Source: Methylophilaceae bacterium LSUCC0665 (GTDB taxonomy: Bacteria; Pseudomonadota; Gammaproteobacteria; Burkholderiales; Methylophilaceae). Taken from it: a stretch of DNA of 64,000 nt. The translations under genes were made by a program, and so were the position numbers. Where the stretch lies: assembly GCA_024919215.1 (NCBI GenBank), contig CP103437.1, forward strand, positions 682,001-746,000. Reading direction: 5' to 3'. Under the pieces are notes generated by a model. That model saw nothing but the letters and a program-made list of their open reading frames with translations, made no database searches and was not told the DNA's origin. Position 1 is the first letter of the stretch, and every line of letters begins with the position of its first letter. Positions 1 to 8,149 of the stretch are shown here, in pieces.

Positions 1-235
1 CTTAAATCATATTAATTTGTCTTTTTTTTTTAGTCAATTGACATTAGGAAATTGATATCAGATCACTGAAGCAAATTACATGCTTATATTTAGTCCATAG
101 GTATTTTAAGATAGATTAAGTGCCCAAAGAAATTGTCATGTATCAGCTCATATATCGAGACTTAGGTGGAGCATCTAAAATAATAAATTCACTTTAAAAT
201 TCATCTAAAAGTTGTTAAATGTTATTAAAATGCTG
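1..235. other. AT-rich intergenic stretch at the window edge
   Basis: No open reading frame of convincing length and no recognisable RNA gene or hairpin terminator was seen here. It lies downstream of the minus-strand TPR gene, so it probably contains the 3' end of that operon. Confidence 0.4.
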
Positions 236-865
236 TTATCTTTTAATTTTTTCAATTAATTGTAAGATTTCAATTCGGCGGCCTTGGTCTGCATCCTCAC
301 GCCCGGGTCTGCCTGGTGCCTTTCTTGCCTTGTTTAAATAAGCTTTTGCCGCCTCAAATTCCCCTTTGTCGATCAAAAAATCTGCATAAAAAAAGTTGGA
401 GTCAATACCATTGGGATTTAAAGACAACCCTTTTTTAAGGTACTCATTTGCTTTTTCAGAATCCCCAAATCCGATAGGCCAACCAGGGACCTGATAATAT
501 AAAGAACCTAATGATGTATAAGCTGAGCCCTCTAATACATCGCCGTCAATTTCTATTGCCTCCTCCAGATGTTTTTTTGCACTTTTGACATGACTCAAAG
601 CTGTTGGATTAATTGTACTTAACGAGCCAGCATAAGATGCTTCAATAATGGCATGCCAGATGAGTATTTCTGGCTGATCGGGATAGATTGCTAATTTCTC
701 ATTTGCTATATCTAGAAGCTGTTCAAGCCCCTCTTGCTTACTGCTTTTGCTATTTAAATAATTAAATTTTGCCCACTCATTTTGCATCAATCTCATATCA
801 TCAACCCAGTCCGCCATAACTATCACGGGTGAAAATATAAAAATAAATAATAAAATTTTTTTCAT
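236..865 (-). CDS. Exported TPR-repeat protein
   Basis: A 209-residue protein with an N-terminal signal peptide (hydrophobic core about residues 4-16, likely cleavage after VMA at about 18). Tetratricopeptide-like helical repeats follow (for example around residues 98-130 and 135-180), so it is probably a periplasmic scaffold or partner protein rather than an enzyme. It is the last gene of the minus-strand operon: its ATG lies one base after the stop of the SDR gene, so the two are surely co-transcribed. The signal peptide and TPRs are seen; its role in the operon's pathway is unknown. TatT-like periplasmic TPR proteins are an alternative comparison, but I see no specific match. Confidence 0.75.
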   Translation of the reverse strand: MKKILLFIFIFSPVIVMADWVDDMRLMQNEWAKFNYLNSKSSKQEGLEQLLDIANEKLAIYPDQPEILIWHAIIEASYAGSLSTINPTALSHVKSAKKHLEEAIEIDGDVLEGSAYTSLGSLYYQVPGWPIGFGDSEKANEYLKKGLSLNPNGIDSNFFYADFLIDKGEFEAAKAYLNKARKAPGRPGREDADQGRRIEILQLIEKIKR

Positions 866-866
866 T

Positions 867-1664
867 CTAATTTCCTTTTTTTAATAGATACTTCTTGATC
901 ACTGGAAGTTGTTTAGCCAATGCCTTATCTAGGATAGATGGAAATAAGTCATTGATGATAGTGAATAACCTTTCTTTAAAGCCAATCCTCTTTTGCCAGG
1001 TCGGCTGAAATAAGAACTTAACAAACTCCCTTGCTACCTGGCTGGGTAAATCCATGGCAGTTTTCGTTTCCCTATTAAACTGCTCAACTAAAGTGTTATT
1101 AAAAGGCGTCTTTGTAGCTCGAGGCGCAAAGTATCTGACTAGGATACTGGTGTCAGCTAACTCGCGACGCAAGCTTTGAGAAAAGCCACGCAATCCAAAC
1201 TTAGTGGACGAATAACCAACAAATCCAGGAAAACCTAAATATCCAAAAATGGATCCTGTGTTAATGATTTGACTTTGGTTTTTTTTAAGTAATGGCAGTA
1301 ATTTTTTTGTTAAAAGCATCGGTGAAGTCAAATTAACATTAATTAAATTCTCAATCGTCTCATCAGATTGGTTTGAAAATAAATCAAAATCATTCATTCC
1401 GGCATTGTTAATTAATAAATTTATTCCACCGTTTGCATCAGCGGCTCGATATATTTGATCTCGAACATTGCTGATACTCACATCACCCGCAATGCATATT
1501 CCATTTTTGAGTTCAAGATCATCTTGCAGTTGTTTTAAAACAATTTCATCCAGTCCATTTAATATTACGAAATCAATGTATGGCTTCATGGCCTTGATCA
1601 GCTCACGCCCTATGCCACCAGCTGCCCCTGTAATAACCAATCTCAAGCGATTTGGATTGCTCAT
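867..1664 (-). CDS. Short-chain dehydrogenase/reductase (SDR)
   Basis: A 265-residue classical SDR. The Rossmann motif TGAAGGIG sits at residues 12-19, NNAG at 86-89, the catalytic serine is about S138, and the YxxxK pair is Y151/K155. It should reduce a carbonyl or oxidise an alcohol with NAD(P)H; the substrate cannot be read from the sequence. The C-terminal 60 residues (after about 205) are longer and more basic/hydrophobic than in FabG and may touch the membrane. The start ATG overlaps the stop of the upstream HDO gene as ATGA, typical of translational coupling, so it probably acts on the product of the HDO/ligase step. Confidence 0.88.
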   Translation of the reverse strand: MSNPNRLRLVITGAAGGIGRELIKAMKPYIDFVILNGLDEIVLKQLQDDLELKNGICIAGDVSISNVRDQIYRAADANGGINLLINNAGMNDFDLFSNQSDETIENLINVNLTSPMLLTKKLLPLLKKNQSQIINTGSIFGYLGFPGFVGYSSTKFGLRGFSQSLRRELADTSILVRYFAPRATKTPFNNTLVEQFNRETKTAMDLPSQVAREFVKFLFQPTWQKRIGFKERLFTIINDLFPSILDKALAKQLPVIKKYLLKKGN

Positions 1665-2323
1665 TTAAATGACTCCATCTGAGGAATAGTTCTAAATATA
1701 TCCCCATATAATTTAAAAATATCCTTAGCAGACTGAATGATCGACTGACGATCTTCTTTGTTTTTTAATTGATTTACCAATTCCTCAAAAAACTGAACAT
1801 GTTCAAGATCTAAGGAACCATGTGATAACAGGTAGCTAAATGCTTTATTGGGTAATCCTAAGGATTTCTTTAAAGCTTCTGCAGCCTCTGTCGCTAGCGC
1901 AGTACTTGTCCCTTCCAGAACAAAAACCATCCCAAAGAAACCAACCGGATTTTTTCGATCTATCTGATGATAGGCATACCTGACCATCATCTCAGTTGTA
2001 AGGTGCGGGGTAGAGTTTTTCACCAGCTCTGGATCAAATCCACAGTTTTGAATATCATTTAATATCCATTGTTCGTGGCCATACTCCTCTTCAATGTATT
2101 CAGTGATAGCTTTTTTCATAAACTCGTATTCAGAACTTAAACGACTGCCACACGCCATCAATAACGGAACAGTATGTTTTACGTGATGATAAGCCTGCGA
2201 TAAAAAAGTGACGTAGATATTAATATCAATTTTACCTTTTAGGGCGTCCTGTATCATAGGTGCTGAATACAACAACTCTCGATCCTTTTGAGTAGCGATA
2301 TTTAATTCATCATAAAACTTCAT
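1661..2323 (-). CDS. Haem-oxygenase-like diiron oxidase/oxygenase (HDO, TenA-like fold)
   Basis: A 220-residue all-helical protein of the iron-containing redox enzyme family (TENA/THI-4 and PqqC-like fold). Candidate metal ligands follow the HDO pattern: an ExxH at E80-H83, E137 in the third core helix, and an H-x3-D-x2-H set at H168, D172, H175. Known HDO members (UndA, BesC, SznF domain) use a dinuclear iron site and O2 to cleave or oxidise fatty acids, amino acids or amines. By analogy this protein may modify an acyl chain or amine made or activated by the neighbouring ligase. It overlaps the ligase gene by 14 bases and the SDR gene by 4. The family call rests on motif spacing; the substrate is unknown. 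A thiaminase-type TenA is less likely because of the metal-ligand set and the context. Confidence 0.8.
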   Translation of the reverse strand: MKFYDELNIATQKDRELLYSAPMIQDALKGKIDINIYVTFLSQAYHHVKHTVPLLMACGSRLSSEYEFMKKAITEYIEEEYGHEQWILNDIQNCGFDPELVKNSTPHLTTEMMVRYAYHQIDRKNPVGFFGMVFVLEGTSTALATEAAEALKKSLGLPNKAFSYLLSHGSLDLEHVQFFEELVNQLKNKEDRQSIIQSAKDIFKLYGDIFRTIPQMESFK

Positions 2324-3755
2324 ATAATTCTCTTTCTATGTTTTGCTTGTTTGTTAGCAGGTTCTCTAAAATCACATCTCTTTTTAACCGTCCATTTGCT
2401 GTTAATGTGCCTTGTTGGTATGAAAAAGGCGAGGTTAAATTGATGCATTCCTTTATTTGTGCGTAGGAAGGTAGTTTTTTATTCACTTGTTTTAATAAGT
2501 CCTTAGTTTCCGCCCGAGAGAGCTTGGTATTAGTAATCAAAATCACTGAGAGATAAGGTTGATCGAAACAGGTAATCATTGCCTGATCAATTCTGGCATC
2601 CTCGAGTAAAAGTGATTCTGGCCATTCTGGTGAAATATTTCTTCCTACCGATGTAATGACCATATTTTTTTTTCGTCCTGTAATAAATAAATAGGAGTCT
2701 TTGATTTCTCCCAGATCTCCAGTTTTATACCATCCAGGATCAATAGTGTTTCCATTGAGGTACCGTAAACCTTCCTCTAAAAAAACTTCGACCTCATCAC
2801 CAATAACCCGAACCTGTCTGGATGAAAGAACCTCACCAACAGAGCCAATCAGATGATGTTCTTTATGATTTACTGCCACCACAGAGGAGCACTCAGATAA
2901 TCCATAACCCTCAAAAACTGGCAATCCTAACTTTTCAGCTCTTAATAAAAGACTTTCAGAAACTTTTGCACCACCAACGGCGACAAACTTCAGTGACGGT
3001 AGTCTCAAATCATTTTTTTCCATGTAATTGATAATTTGATCTAATAACTGAGGCAGCAATATGATGGATTCAATCTGATGCTTGAGTATCAATTCAATAC
3101 ATTTATTTTCTTGGAATAAAACCCCGTCAAATCCAACATCTTTAAGGGGGTAAATATAATTCTCACCCCCTAACAACATAGTTGTGAAAGTGCCTGCAAC
3201 ATTTTCTAAAAGAATAGAGAAAGGCAGTAAACTCATATGCCTTTTAATTTTTAAGTTAAATAAAATCTTTACGAGGTCATTGGCAACTCTGAATTGAGAT
3301 TGGGTAGACAAACAAATTCCCTTAGGAAAGCCTGTCGAACCGGAAGTAAATGTCACCTTTTGAATATCTGAATCTAAATCATGATATGTTCTGTTTTTTT
3401 CAACCGGCAATGACCCTACATAGTTTTTATTTATGGACTCAGTATTGTCAAAAAAACCATATGTCTTCAGTTGCTTTTTGCTATCAGTAATTAATGTTTC
3501 AATGCCAGACTCATTAATTAAATATGCCACCTGCTCCTTATTAAAAAAACTAGGAATTGGAACCAGTGTTCGACGGGTCTGAATGCACAACAAATCTAAT
3601 GCGACCCAATCAACACTATTATCAATTGAGATCCCAATAACCTTCACTCGTGATGGGATAAACTGTTGATATTGCCTACTTAAGCGCTGGATTTGAGATA
3701 GGCTATATTCTTGCTCTTGGTCAACAATCTTGTAACGGCTATTAATTTTCATCAT
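2310..3755 (-). CDS. AMP-forming acyl/aryl ligase (ANL superfamily)
   Basis: A 481-residue adenylate-forming enzyme. The phosphate-binding loop TSGSTGFPKG is at about residues 137-146, followed by a YGLSE motif, a YKTGDLG motif, the hinge region GRKKN, and a C-terminal NGRLKRD with the catalytic lysine at about K458. It should activate a carboxylic acid to an acyl-AMP and transfer it to CoA or another nucleophile; the acid is not evident. A longer in-frame start exists 57 bases upstream. The ATG at 3755 is preferred because it forms TAATG with the stop of the upstream gene and has an AAGGA ribosome binding site about 9 bases before it. It sits in the middle of the operon, between the hemolysin-family protein and the HDO enzyme. 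Confidence 0.88.
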   Translation of the reverse strand: MMKINSRYKIVDQEQEYSLSQIQRLSRQYQQFIPSRVKVIGISIDNSVDWVALDLLCIQTRRTLVPIPSFFNKEQVAYLINESGIETLITDSKKQLKTYGFFDNTESINKNYVGSLPVEKNRTYHDLDSDIQKVTFTSGSTGFPKGICLSTQSQFRVANDLVKILFNLKIKRHMSLLPFSILLENVAGTFTTMLLGGENYIYPLKDVGFDGVLFQENKCIELILKHQIESIILLPQLLDQIINYMEKNDLRLPSLKFVAVGGAKVSESLLLRAEKLGLPVFEGYGLSECSSVVAVNHKEHHLIGSVGEVLSSRQVRVIGDEVEVFLEEGLRYLNGNTIDPGWYKTGDLGEIKDSYLFITGRKKNMVITSVGRNISPEWPESLLLEDARIDQAMITCFDQPYLSVILITNTKLSRAETKDLLKQVNKKLPSYAQIKECINLTSPFSYQQGTLTANGRLKRDVILENLLTNKQNIERELYEVL

Positions 3756-4339
3756 TACTGAGGAATCCTTACAGCATATACGCATGGATTTGTTTGGTAA
3801 TAAGTTCCCCAATCTGTATTTTGATTCGATAACTTACTTGGGTCCGCCTCCGTAATAAAAATTGGATTCAAGCCAGATTTCATAAATGCGTTATAAACTG
3901 TTTTATTAATGGTAAATACCGCCCATTTGGCCCCTTTGGCGATTAATTTCGGAGAGATTTTTGAAATTATTCGCCTTGTAGCACCGGCCATAATGGACGA
4001 TAAATTACCTAACTCAACTATTTCACTACGAGCAATTGGACCTTGTGCGACCTTTGCAACAGCTTGCTCTGCAGGACAATCTAAATACTGCTCTACAAAA
4101 CCTTTCTTTTTAGATTTAAGAAAATTAACGCCTAAACTAGCCATGAATTGAGTACCATCAGAACATGCAAAGAGATGATCAAAAAAGTGATCAACTTTTG
4201 CTTGATATGCTTTAAAAAAATTTCTATAGATAAAAGCTTCTAGATTTTTTCTTGCCGGGTGTTTTCTATCAATCCAATAAACGGTACACCCTTTTATTTT
4301 TTCATTGTAATCATCAATGATGATATTTTCTTGTAACAT
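3755..4339 (-). CDS. Thermostable hemolysin family protein (T_hemolysin; putative acyltransferase fold)
   Basis: A 194-residue member of the family named after the Vibrio delta-VPH thermostable hemolysin. Typical features are the HPAR motif near residue 27, a YQAKVDHF segment, an EQYLDCPAE segment, the VELGNLSS motif at about 110-117 and a C-terminal WGTYY motif followed by NPCVYAV. There is no signal peptide, and VELGNL resembles the core of GNAT and acyl-homoserine-lactone-synthase-like acyltransferases. I therefore infer a cytoplasmic acyltransferase rather than a toxin; the family name is historical. A strong AAGGAG ribosome binding site precedes the ATG. It is the first enzyme gene of the operon and shares TAATG with the ligase gene. 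Confidence 0.8.
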   Translation of the reverse strand: MLQENIIIDDYNEKIKGCTVYWIDRKHPARKNLEAFIYRNFFKAYQAKVDHFFDHLFACSDGTQFMASLGVNFLKSKKKGFVEQYLDCPAEQAVAKVAQGPIARSEIVELGNLSSIMAGATRRIISKISPKLIAKGAKWAVFTINKTVYNAFMKSGLNPIFITEADPSKLSNQNTDWGTYYQTNPCVYAVRIPQ

Positions 4340-4384
4340 GACGCACTCCTTATTAAAAATTAAAAATTAATTAATAAGAAGGGA

Positions 4385-4705
4385 TTAGGGAGCTTGTGAT
4401 AAAAATGAATAAAAGAAGAAAGGTTTTGTTACAATATCATTATCAAAAATAAATTTATTGTTATGATTTAATCGATTTGAAATATATTCTTGATTCGTAT
4501 TAAAAAAATAAACAGCAACTTTCGAAGATTCATGGTCTAAATTTTCATCAACTGAATCTGTTTGTGAATTGGTTTGATGCGTTGTTTGAGAATAGACATC
4601 GTTTTGCTCATGCGCAATCGATGCACTCTCCATAAAAAAAGAGAGTAGAAAAAGAATAGCAAAATTATTAAATAAAACTTTTAAAGATTTAAAAAGTTTA
4701 CTCAT
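4385..4705 (-). CDS. Small exported hypothetical protein, first gene behind the Fur box
   Basis: A 106-residue ORF with a signal-peptide-like N-terminus (hydrophobic residues about 11-26, then ASIA at about 28-31). A polar central stretch rich in Ser, Thr, Gln, Asn, His and Asp covers about 32-62, and the C-terminus is aromatic (FFFYSF). I do not recognise a family. It is 45 bases upstream of the hemolysin-family gene on the same strand and is the first ORF after the Fur-like site at 4812-4831, so it is probably co-transcribed with the operon. The polar middle could bind metal, but nothing in the sequence proves it. A spurious ORF cannot be excluded. Confidence 0.5.
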   Translation of the reverse strand: MSKLFKSLKVLFNNFAILFLLSFFMESASIAHEQNDVYSQTTHQTNSQTDSVDENLDHESSKVAVYFFNTNQEYISNRLNHNNKFIFDNDIVTKPFFFYSFLSQAP

Positions 4706-4744
4706 GAAAATATGTAACTTCTTCTCATTAAAATCATTACAATT

Positions 4745-4773
4745 ATTTTAGAGAAAAAAAAAGAAAAAAACAA
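4745..4773 (-). promoter_or_regulatory. Candidate sigma-70 promoter of the Fur-box operon
   Basis: Read on the minus strand, TTGTTT (4773-4768) is followed by a 17-base T-rich spacer and TAAAAT (4750-4745). Transcription would start near 4738, giving a leader of about 33 bases before the small exported protein gene. In such AT-rich DNA this match is only suggestive. Confidence 0.4.
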
Positions 4774-4811
4774 CAAATATTTAAAAAAAATAATTAAATC
4801 AATAGCTTAAA

Positions 4812-4831
4812 TGATAATGATTCTCAATATC
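4812..4831. promoter_or_regulatory. Fur box
   Basis: TGATAATGATTCTCA at 4812-4826 matches the 7-1-7 Fur consensus TGATAATnATTATCA at 13 of 14 defined positions. The 19-bp form at 4813-4831 matches GATAATGATAATCATTATC at 16 of 19. It lies in the 130-base gap upstream of the minus-strand operon 236-4705 and downstream of the 95-residue membrane protein gene, which places that operon under likely iron control. It is about 75-95 bases upstream of the promoter I suggest, so a second promoter overlapping the box may exist. Confidence 0.65.
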
Positions 4832-4835
4832 ATAT

Positions 4836-5123
4836 CTAAATGTCGGAAATAAAAACTAAACCAAAATAATTCACCATAAACATCATAACTAAAAAAATGA
4901 TGGTGAGGTATTTGGCCTCTTTTCTAGTTTCATCAACAAAAAAAGGAATTTTTGGAACATTCAGTAATACAAAAAAATTAAAGGTAGCTAATATGGCTAT
5001 CCAAAATTCTGCGATAAAACGATCCCTAAAAAAGAAAAGCACCATCGCAATCACTAATGCTGCATAAAATGATTTTCTCCAGGTGGTTTGACTATTTTTA
5101 ATTTCAAAAATAATTTTTTGCAT
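4836..5123 (-). CDS. Small multi-spanning membrane protein, function unknown
   Basis: A 95-residue protein with about three hydrophobic segments (about residues 16-31, 38-54 and 70-92) joined by short charged loops. I do not recognise the family. Its ATG follows the stop of the 5125 gene after one base, so it is the third gene of a small minus-strand cluster of membrane/exported proteins. Confidence 0.6.
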   Translation of the reverse strand: MQKIIFEIKNSQTTWRKSFYAALVIAMVLFFFRDRFIAEFWIAILATFNFFVLLNVPKIPFFVDETRKEAKYLTIIFLVMMFMVNYFGLVFISDI

Positions 5124-5124
5124 T

Positions 5125-5520
5125 TCAACTACCTTTTAACAGTGATAAATTTTGATCGTATTGTTTATTATATTTAACTTGATACTCGTCACAGAAATCA
5201 TCCTTACTATTTTGACTCTTGCCGATTGATTCTAACATTTTGGTCGAGTCATAATTTTTCTCTAATTCGAGCGATTGCAGCTGCCCTTTTGTTCGATCAT
5301 TGATGGGTAACATATGTACAGCTATCCCTTTGCAAACCTGGGAATTAACTATCTCAATACCCGGACAGTAATTAGATTGAATGAAGTTGCCATCAAGACA
5401 GTGATTGATAAAGGCATTAAAGTCATCCATTATCATCTCGGCATAAATTGGGAAAGATAAAAAAATTAAAAATAGCCGGAGGCTTATTTTAATTTGCCCT
5501 TTCTTGCTGAAGCTTTTCAA
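5125..5520 (-). CDS. Cysteine-containing exported hypothetical protein
   Basis: The open frame runs from 5568, but the upstream gene ends at 5489 and an 80-base overlap is unlikely. A TTG at 5520 gives about 131 residues with a good signal peptide (basic start, hydrophobic core, SFPIYA cleavage site). The start is uncertain; the ATG codons at 5568 or 5556 would add a long basic extension. The mature part has four or more Cys residues (in the segments NHCLDG, NYCPG, QVCKG and DFCDE), suggesting disulfides in the periplasm. No family recognised. Confidence 0.55.
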   Translation of the reverse strand: MKSFSKKGQIKISLRLFLIFLSFPIYAEMIMDDFNAFINHCLDGNFIQSNYCPGIEIVNSQVCKGIAVHMLPINDRTKGQLQSLELEKNYDSTKMLESIGKSQNSKDDFCDEYQVKYNKQYDQNLSLLKGS

Positions 5521-5704
5521 ACGCTTTTTGGAGCTCTTCTGGCGACATTGATTCATAATCAACTTCACCCTCTTCTACTTCATTTTTGGGTGCTTCGCAA
5601 AAGTAATTACAGTAAATTGTTGAGATGATTTTATAATTAATGGCAAACCAAAGTATAACCATTAGTAAAACACCTATCCGAATTAACGATCTTTTCACAC
5701 ACAC
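5489..5704 (-). CDS. Small single-pass membrane protein
   Basis: A 71-residue protein: short basic N-terminus, one transmembrane helix (about residues 9-27), two Cys (in YCNYFC), then an acidic tail with a predicted amphipathic helix (SPEELQKAFEKLQQER). No family recognised. It is the first gene of the minus-strand set 5704-4836 and overlaps the next reading frame. Confidence 0.55.
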   Translation of the reverse strand: MCVKRSLIRIGVLLMVILWFAINYKIISTIYCNYFCEAPKNEVEEGEVDYESMSPEELQKAFEKLQQERAN

Positions 5705-5850
5705 CTCAGCTTCTTCAAAAAGTTTTACATCATATTATACAAAATACTTAAGCAGGTAAAACCTTTAAATAAAAAAATGTCATATGAATGTAATCATTAA
5801 ACTTCTGTGGCACAATACGGTCCATTAAAAAATATTAAAAAGAGTTTTAT

Positions 5851-6366
5851 ATGGCTTCAGACTTTAACTATTTAAAAGATCACTTTCCGAAAAATTTTAA
5901 CCAAACTGTGATGGAGCATCAGGCAGTCAATAAGGTACTGACCTTTTGTAATAAAGACACACAATTTTTGCTGTTTGCTGGTATGTTCCATGAGGTCAAT
6001 GGCGGTAAAGGCATTACCGATGACTTAGAAGTTTATTTAGTAAATTATTTAGCAGAAAAACTTAAGGTTACCGCATTTGGTCGCGCTGCTGCATATGTCT
6101 TAGAAGATCAAACCAAATTTATTGGTTACGACATTAAAAGTACAGACAATGAAATATGGTCTCAACAAAATATATTTGAAGCTAATGAGGAAGGTCGAGT
6201 AACTAAGGTTATTGATAAATTTAGCAATACCAGCGATACCAATCCTATATGCCCACTAGTCAGTCGTTACTTTGAAAAAATTGATTTTCCCGAAGACACT
6301 CTTGAGTTTTTGAAAAATCTGCATACACAAGTGACACCGAGCCTGGTTGAAATAAAACGCTCATAA
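5851..6366 (+). CDS. Conserved-looking hypothetical cytosolic protein
   Basis: A 171-residue protein with no signal peptide or membrane segment and mixed alpha/beta character. An AGAG ribosome binding site precedes the ATG. Codon use and composition look like those of real genes, but I do not recognise a domain. It is transcribed on its own, divergent from the small membrane genes upstream. Confidence 0.65.
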   Translation: MASDFNYLKDHFPKNFNQTVMEHQAVNKVLTFCNKDTQFLLFAGMFHEVNGGKGITDDLEVYLVNYLAEKLKVTAFGRAAAYVLEDQTKFIGYDIKSTDNEIWSQQNIFEANEEGRVTKVIDKFSNTSDTNPICPLVSRYFEKIDFPEDTLEFLKNLHTQVTPSLVEIKRS

Positions 6367-6372
6367 CCGCTT

Positions 6373-6507
6373 TTAAGAATTATGACCGACTTGGCAGATG
6401 TGACTACCTTCTCCAAATAATTTTTGACACATCACTGGGTTTAAAAAAACCAAAGCAACGTAAATTACGACAAAGGCTATCAATCCATATTTAAGATTTT
6501 TTTTCAT
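6373..6507 (-). CDS. 44-residue single-pass membrane protein
   Basis: The annotated open frame is longer, but its first 54 codons overlap the promoter and start of the SulP gene. The ATG at 6507 gives a compact protein with a basic start (MKKNLKYG), one hydrophobic helix (about residues 8-24) and a C-terminal tail with two Cys. It resembles small membrane proteins common in streamlined genomes. It is convergent with the 5851 gene, with 6 bases between the stops. No function can be assigned. Confidence 0.45.
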   Translation of the reverse strand: MKKNLKYGLIAFVVIYVALVFLNPVMCQKLFGEGSHICQVGHNS

Positions 6508-6604
6508 GATCTTAATAGTATCTATATAAATGCCAAAATCAAGGCATAAATTACTGGTTAACAGTGTAGAATCACATCTCTTAAAATAATCATCTAAAAT
6601 ATTT

Positions 6605-8122
6605 ATGCAATACTCTGTTAACGAAATCAAAACTAACCTTCTGAGTGGACTTACAGTAGCACTAGCCATGGTACCTGAGGCAATTGCATTTGCCCTAATC
6701 GCGCATGTTTCACCTTTGACTGGGCTTTATGCAGCCATAATTGTGTGTTTAATTACCTCTGTTTTTGGTGGTCGTCCTGGAATGATTTCTGGAGCCACAG
6801 GTGCATTAGCGGTGGTCATGGTTGGCTTAGTCGTAAATCATGGAGTGGAGTACTTGTTTGCTACAGTGATTTTAATGGGTCTTTTCCAGCTAATTTTTGC
6901 TTTATTTCGTTTAGGTAAATTTATTCGCATGGTCCCCTATCCGGTGATGTTAGGGTTCGTAAATGGATTGGCAATTGTAATTTTTCTAGCTCAGTTTAAT
7001 CACTTTAAAATTACAGATGGATCTGGAGTTAGTCAGTGGATGAATGGCATTGCCCTCTATACAATGGTAGGACTCACATTATTGACGGCGCTATTAATCT
7101 ATTTGATTCCAAAAGTAACAAAAATTATCCCAGCGCCTCTAGGAGCGATCGGTATTGTTTCATTCATCACTATATTTTTTAGTCTTGACACCAAAACCGT
7201 CGCTGATCTTGGAGTGATTGGTGGGAATCTCCCAAGCTTTCAGATTCCAGTCTTGGATTATAATTTTGAAACTTTTCGAATTATTACCCCTTACGCTCTT
7301 CTTCTTGCTGCAATTGGTTTGATTGAAACTCTGCTGACACTAAATCTTATTGACGATATGACAGAGACACGTGGAAGACCCAATCGGGAATCTATGGCTC
7401 AAGGTGCAGCGAATATACTTACTGGTTTTTTTGGAGGCATGGGTGGTTGTGCAATGATTGGTCAAAGCATGATCAATATTAACAACGGCGCTCTAAAAAG
7501 ATTATCTGGTATCGCAACAGCAATTTTTTTAGCATCCTTTATTCTTTTTTTATCTGACTGGATAGAAATGATTCCATTAGCCGCTTTAATTGGGGTTATG
7601 TTTGTGGTCGCTGAAAAAACTTTTGAATGGGGAAGTTTAAGATTGTTTGGCAAAGTACCTAAGGAAGATATTATTGTTGGTCTTTTAGTTGGAGGCATCA
7701 CCATCATTGCAGACCTGGCTATCGCGGTAATTGTGGGTGTTATTGTCTCAGCTCTATTCTTTGCATGGGATCATGCAAAAAAAATTACTGTAAAAGAAAA
7801 AACAAATAAAAAAGGATGGAAGATTTATGAATTGAATGGGACTCTTTTCTTTGCCTCTGTTCAAAATTTTCAAGATCTTTTTGATTATAAGAATGATCCA
7901 AAAGACGTGATCATAGACTTTAATAACTCAAAAGTGGTTGATCATTCTGCAATTATGGCAATCGATAACATTGCCAATAAGTATAAGAAAATTGGCAAAA
8001 AACTTCACTTAGTGCATCTAAGTCCTGAGTGTCTTGAAATTTTAGATACCGCCAAAGACATGGTCGAAGTAAATCTTCTGGAAGATCCAAAATATCATAT
8101 TGCCGATGATAAATTAGCTTAA
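6605..8122 (+). CDS. SulP-family anion transporter with STAS domain
   Basis: A 505-residue inner-membrane transporter with many transmembrane segments in residues 10-385, including the family motifs SGATGALAVVM near residue 62 and NGLAIVIF near 119. A C-terminal cytosolic STAS domain spans about 405-495, with the conserved VDHSAIMAID segment. SulP proteins carry sulfate, bicarbonate or other anions, usually with Na+ or H+. The short N-terminus resembles the bacterial BicA-like/sulfate clade, but the substrate cannot be decided from the sequence. The start ATG is followed directly by the first membrane helix. It is monocistronic, ending 74 bases before tRNA-Glu. Confidence 0.9.
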   Translation: MQYSVNEIKTNLLSGLTVALAMVPEAIAFALIAHVSPLTGLYAAIIVCLITSVFGGRPGMISGATGALAVVMVGLVVNHGVEYLFATVILMGLFQLIFALFRLGKFIRMVPYPVMLGFVNGLAIVIFLAQFNHFKITDGSGVSQWMNGIALYTMVGLTLLTALLIYLIPKVTKIIPAPLGAIGIVSFITIFFSLDTKTVADLGVIGGNLPSFQIPVLDYNFETFRIITPYALLLAAIGLIETLLTLNLIDDMTETRGRPNRESMAQGAANILTGFFGGMGGCAMIGQSMININNGALKRLSGIATAIFLASFILFLSDWIEMIPLAALIGVMFVVAEKTFEWGSLRLFGKVPKEDIIVGLLVGGITIIADLAIAVIVGVIVSALFFAWDHAKKITVKEKTNKKGWKIYELNGTLFFASVQNFQDLFDYKNDPKDVIIDFNNSKVVDHSAIMAIDNIANKYKKIGKKLHLVHLSPECLEILDTAKDMVEVNLLEDPKYHIADDKLA

Positions 8123-8149
8123 ATTAAAATGTTTAAACTGAATAAAATA

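Noticed and set aside
3755-4339. Reading the 'thermostable hemolysin' gene as a secreted toxin
   Set aside because: No signal peptide, and the operon context with ligase, oxidase and reductase fits an enzyme better.
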